Positions 8,813 to 9,759 of a DNA stretch of 9,759 nt are shown here, piece after piece (the stretch's first letter is position 1; each line of letters starts with the position of its first letter). The DNA is from Pseudomonadota bacterium (GTDB lineage: Bacteria; Myxococcota; UBA9042; PHBI01): the NCBI GenBank assembly GCA_005788935.1, contig SYAK01000197.1:1-9759 (forward strand). Reading direction: 5' to 3'. Both the position numbers and the translations under genes were made by a program. Below the pieces are notes generated by a model, which ran no database searches, was not told the origin of the DNA, and worked only from the letters and a program-made list of their open reading frames with translations.

Positions 8813-9759
8813 TCATCGGGCGCCTGCGAGGTGGGTCGCCACGTAGCGCTGGTAGGCCGCGACCTCGGCCTCGACCCAGGCGCTGTCATGGTCGAGCCGT
8901 TCTGCGAGCATCGCGGCGGCCCGCGGGGCGCAGGCGAGGCCCGCGTCGGGGGCGCGGAAGAAGACCTGAAAGCGGCGAACGAGGAGATCCTCGACGGTCC
9001 GGGCCTGCTCGTGCTCGATGGCCACCGCGATCTGCGCCCAGACCCACGGCAGGGCGGGGTCGAGCAGCTCGCCCTCGCGCGGGTCGGCCGCGATGCGTTG
9101 GGCGACGTGGGGCGCGAGGGAGCCCTGCGTCTCCGCGAAGGCCCGCAGCTGCGCGTCGGCGTCATTGAGCTGCGCGGCGGCCCCCGGGTCGAGCGGGGTC
9201 TTTGTGGTGGCGCAGCGGGTGAGCCAAGGGTGATGGCCGGCCGAACGCATCGCGCCGAGGATGGCGTCGAGGAACTCCTCGGCCATCGCGCGGTACGTCG
9301 TGAGCTTGCCGCCCGCGATGGTCGAGATGCCGCGCGGGTCGTGCCAGATCGCGTGCTCGCGGCTCGTGCCGTAAGCGCTCTGGGCGTCGCTGCGGACGAG
9401 CGGGCGCAGACCGGCCCACGTGCTCTGGACGTCGCGGGGCGCCAGCCTGGCGCCTGGGAAGAAGTGGTTCGCCGTCCGCAGCAGGTAGGCGACGTCGTCG
9501 GCCGTCGCGGCGGTCGCGTCGGGGGAGGCGCTGTCGTCGGTGTCCGTCGTCCCGACGTAGGTTGCGTTGCCGAAGGGGATCACGAAGACGACGCGCCCGT
9601 CGTCGACCGAGCTCGTCGTGACGGCCACGTCGACCGGGAGCCGGGCGCGGTCGACCACGATGTGGACGCCGCGGGTCGGGCGGAGGCGGGGTGGGTGGCC
9701 GAGCCGAGGGGCGAGCACGTCGGTCCAGGGGCCGGCTGCGACGGCGATGTGCTTGCACG
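8813..9759 (-). CDS. glpD: Aerobic glycerol-3-phosphate dehydrogenase, C-terminal part (5' end off the right edge)
   Basis: This FAD flavoprotein oxidises sn-glycerol 3-phosphate to dihydroxyacetone phosphate at the cytoplasmic membrane and passes electrons to quinone. About 315 residues are visible of a family that usually has about 500-550, so the N-terminal FAD-binding part lies outside the window. Family marks in order are AAGPWTD near the edge, RGVHIVV, YVGTTDTD, AGLRPLV and GGKLTTYR (9290-9313), followed by the C-terminal helical DAO_C-type domain. The frame reads through the right edge without a break and ends at TGA 8815-8813. No glpF, glpK or glpR is present here to show a glycerol operon. 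Related FAD-dependent oxidases share the fold, but the motif set fits GlpD. Confidence 0.93.
   Translation of the reverse strand, partial: CKHIAVAAGPWTDVLAPRLGHPPRLRPTRGVHIVVDRARLPVDVAVTTSSVDDGRVVFVIPFGNATYVGTTDTDDSASPDATAATADDVAYLLRTANHFFPGARLAPRDVQSTWAGLRPLVRSDAQSAYGTSREHAIWHDPRGISTIAGGKLTTYRAMAEEFLDAILGAMRSAGHHPWLTRCATTKTPLDPGAAAQLNDADAQLRAFAETQGSLAPHVAQRIAADPREGELLDPALPWVWAQIAVAIEHEQARTVEDLLVRRFQVFFRAPDAGLACAPRAAAMLAERLDHDSAWVEAEVAAYQRYVATHLAGAR

Overview
The window is GC-rich bacterial DNA with a strong preference for G or C at third codon positions. Every gene I can support lies on the minus strand, so transcription runs from high to low coordinates. GC content, gene style and the gene set (a fused acyl-CoA-dehydratase-type activase, GlpD and a small cysteine-rich lipoprotein) fit a member of Myxococcota or a related former deltaproteobacterial lineage. 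That placement is an inference, because no rRNA or marker gene is present.

In transcription order: (1) the C-terminal part of glpD (8813 to beyond the right edge), the FAD-dependent glycerol-3-phosphate dehydrogenase; (2) after 90 bp with a possible extended -10 promoter, a packed block of four genes: a 76-residue cysteine-rich lipoprotein (8492-8722), a CPBP-family intramembrane protease with a long N-terminal domain (7008-8483, probable CTG start), an unrecognised soluble protein (6096-7004) and an unrecognised four-helix membrane protein (5146-6099). Within the block, coding sequences overlap or sit a few bases apart, so it looks like one translationally coupled operon; (3) a perfect 23-bp dyad over the last stop codon, probably a terminator or operator; (4) an RlmD/TrmA-type Fe-S RNA m5U methyltransferase (3699-5057) with a strong ribosome binding site; (5) a 126-bp gap with a recognisable promoter; (6) a very large fused activase (3572 to beyond the left edge) with two HgdC-like ATPase domains followed by a cysteine-bearing DUF2229-type region.

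The enzymes at the two ends and the RNA methyltransferase are recognisable families. The least explained material is the four-gene envelope block and the unknown partner or substrate of the giant activase. The long open frames on the plus strand are antisense shadows of these genes. No tRNA, rRNA, CRISPR array, insertion sequence or integration site was seen, and no gene-free stretch exceeds 126 bp.
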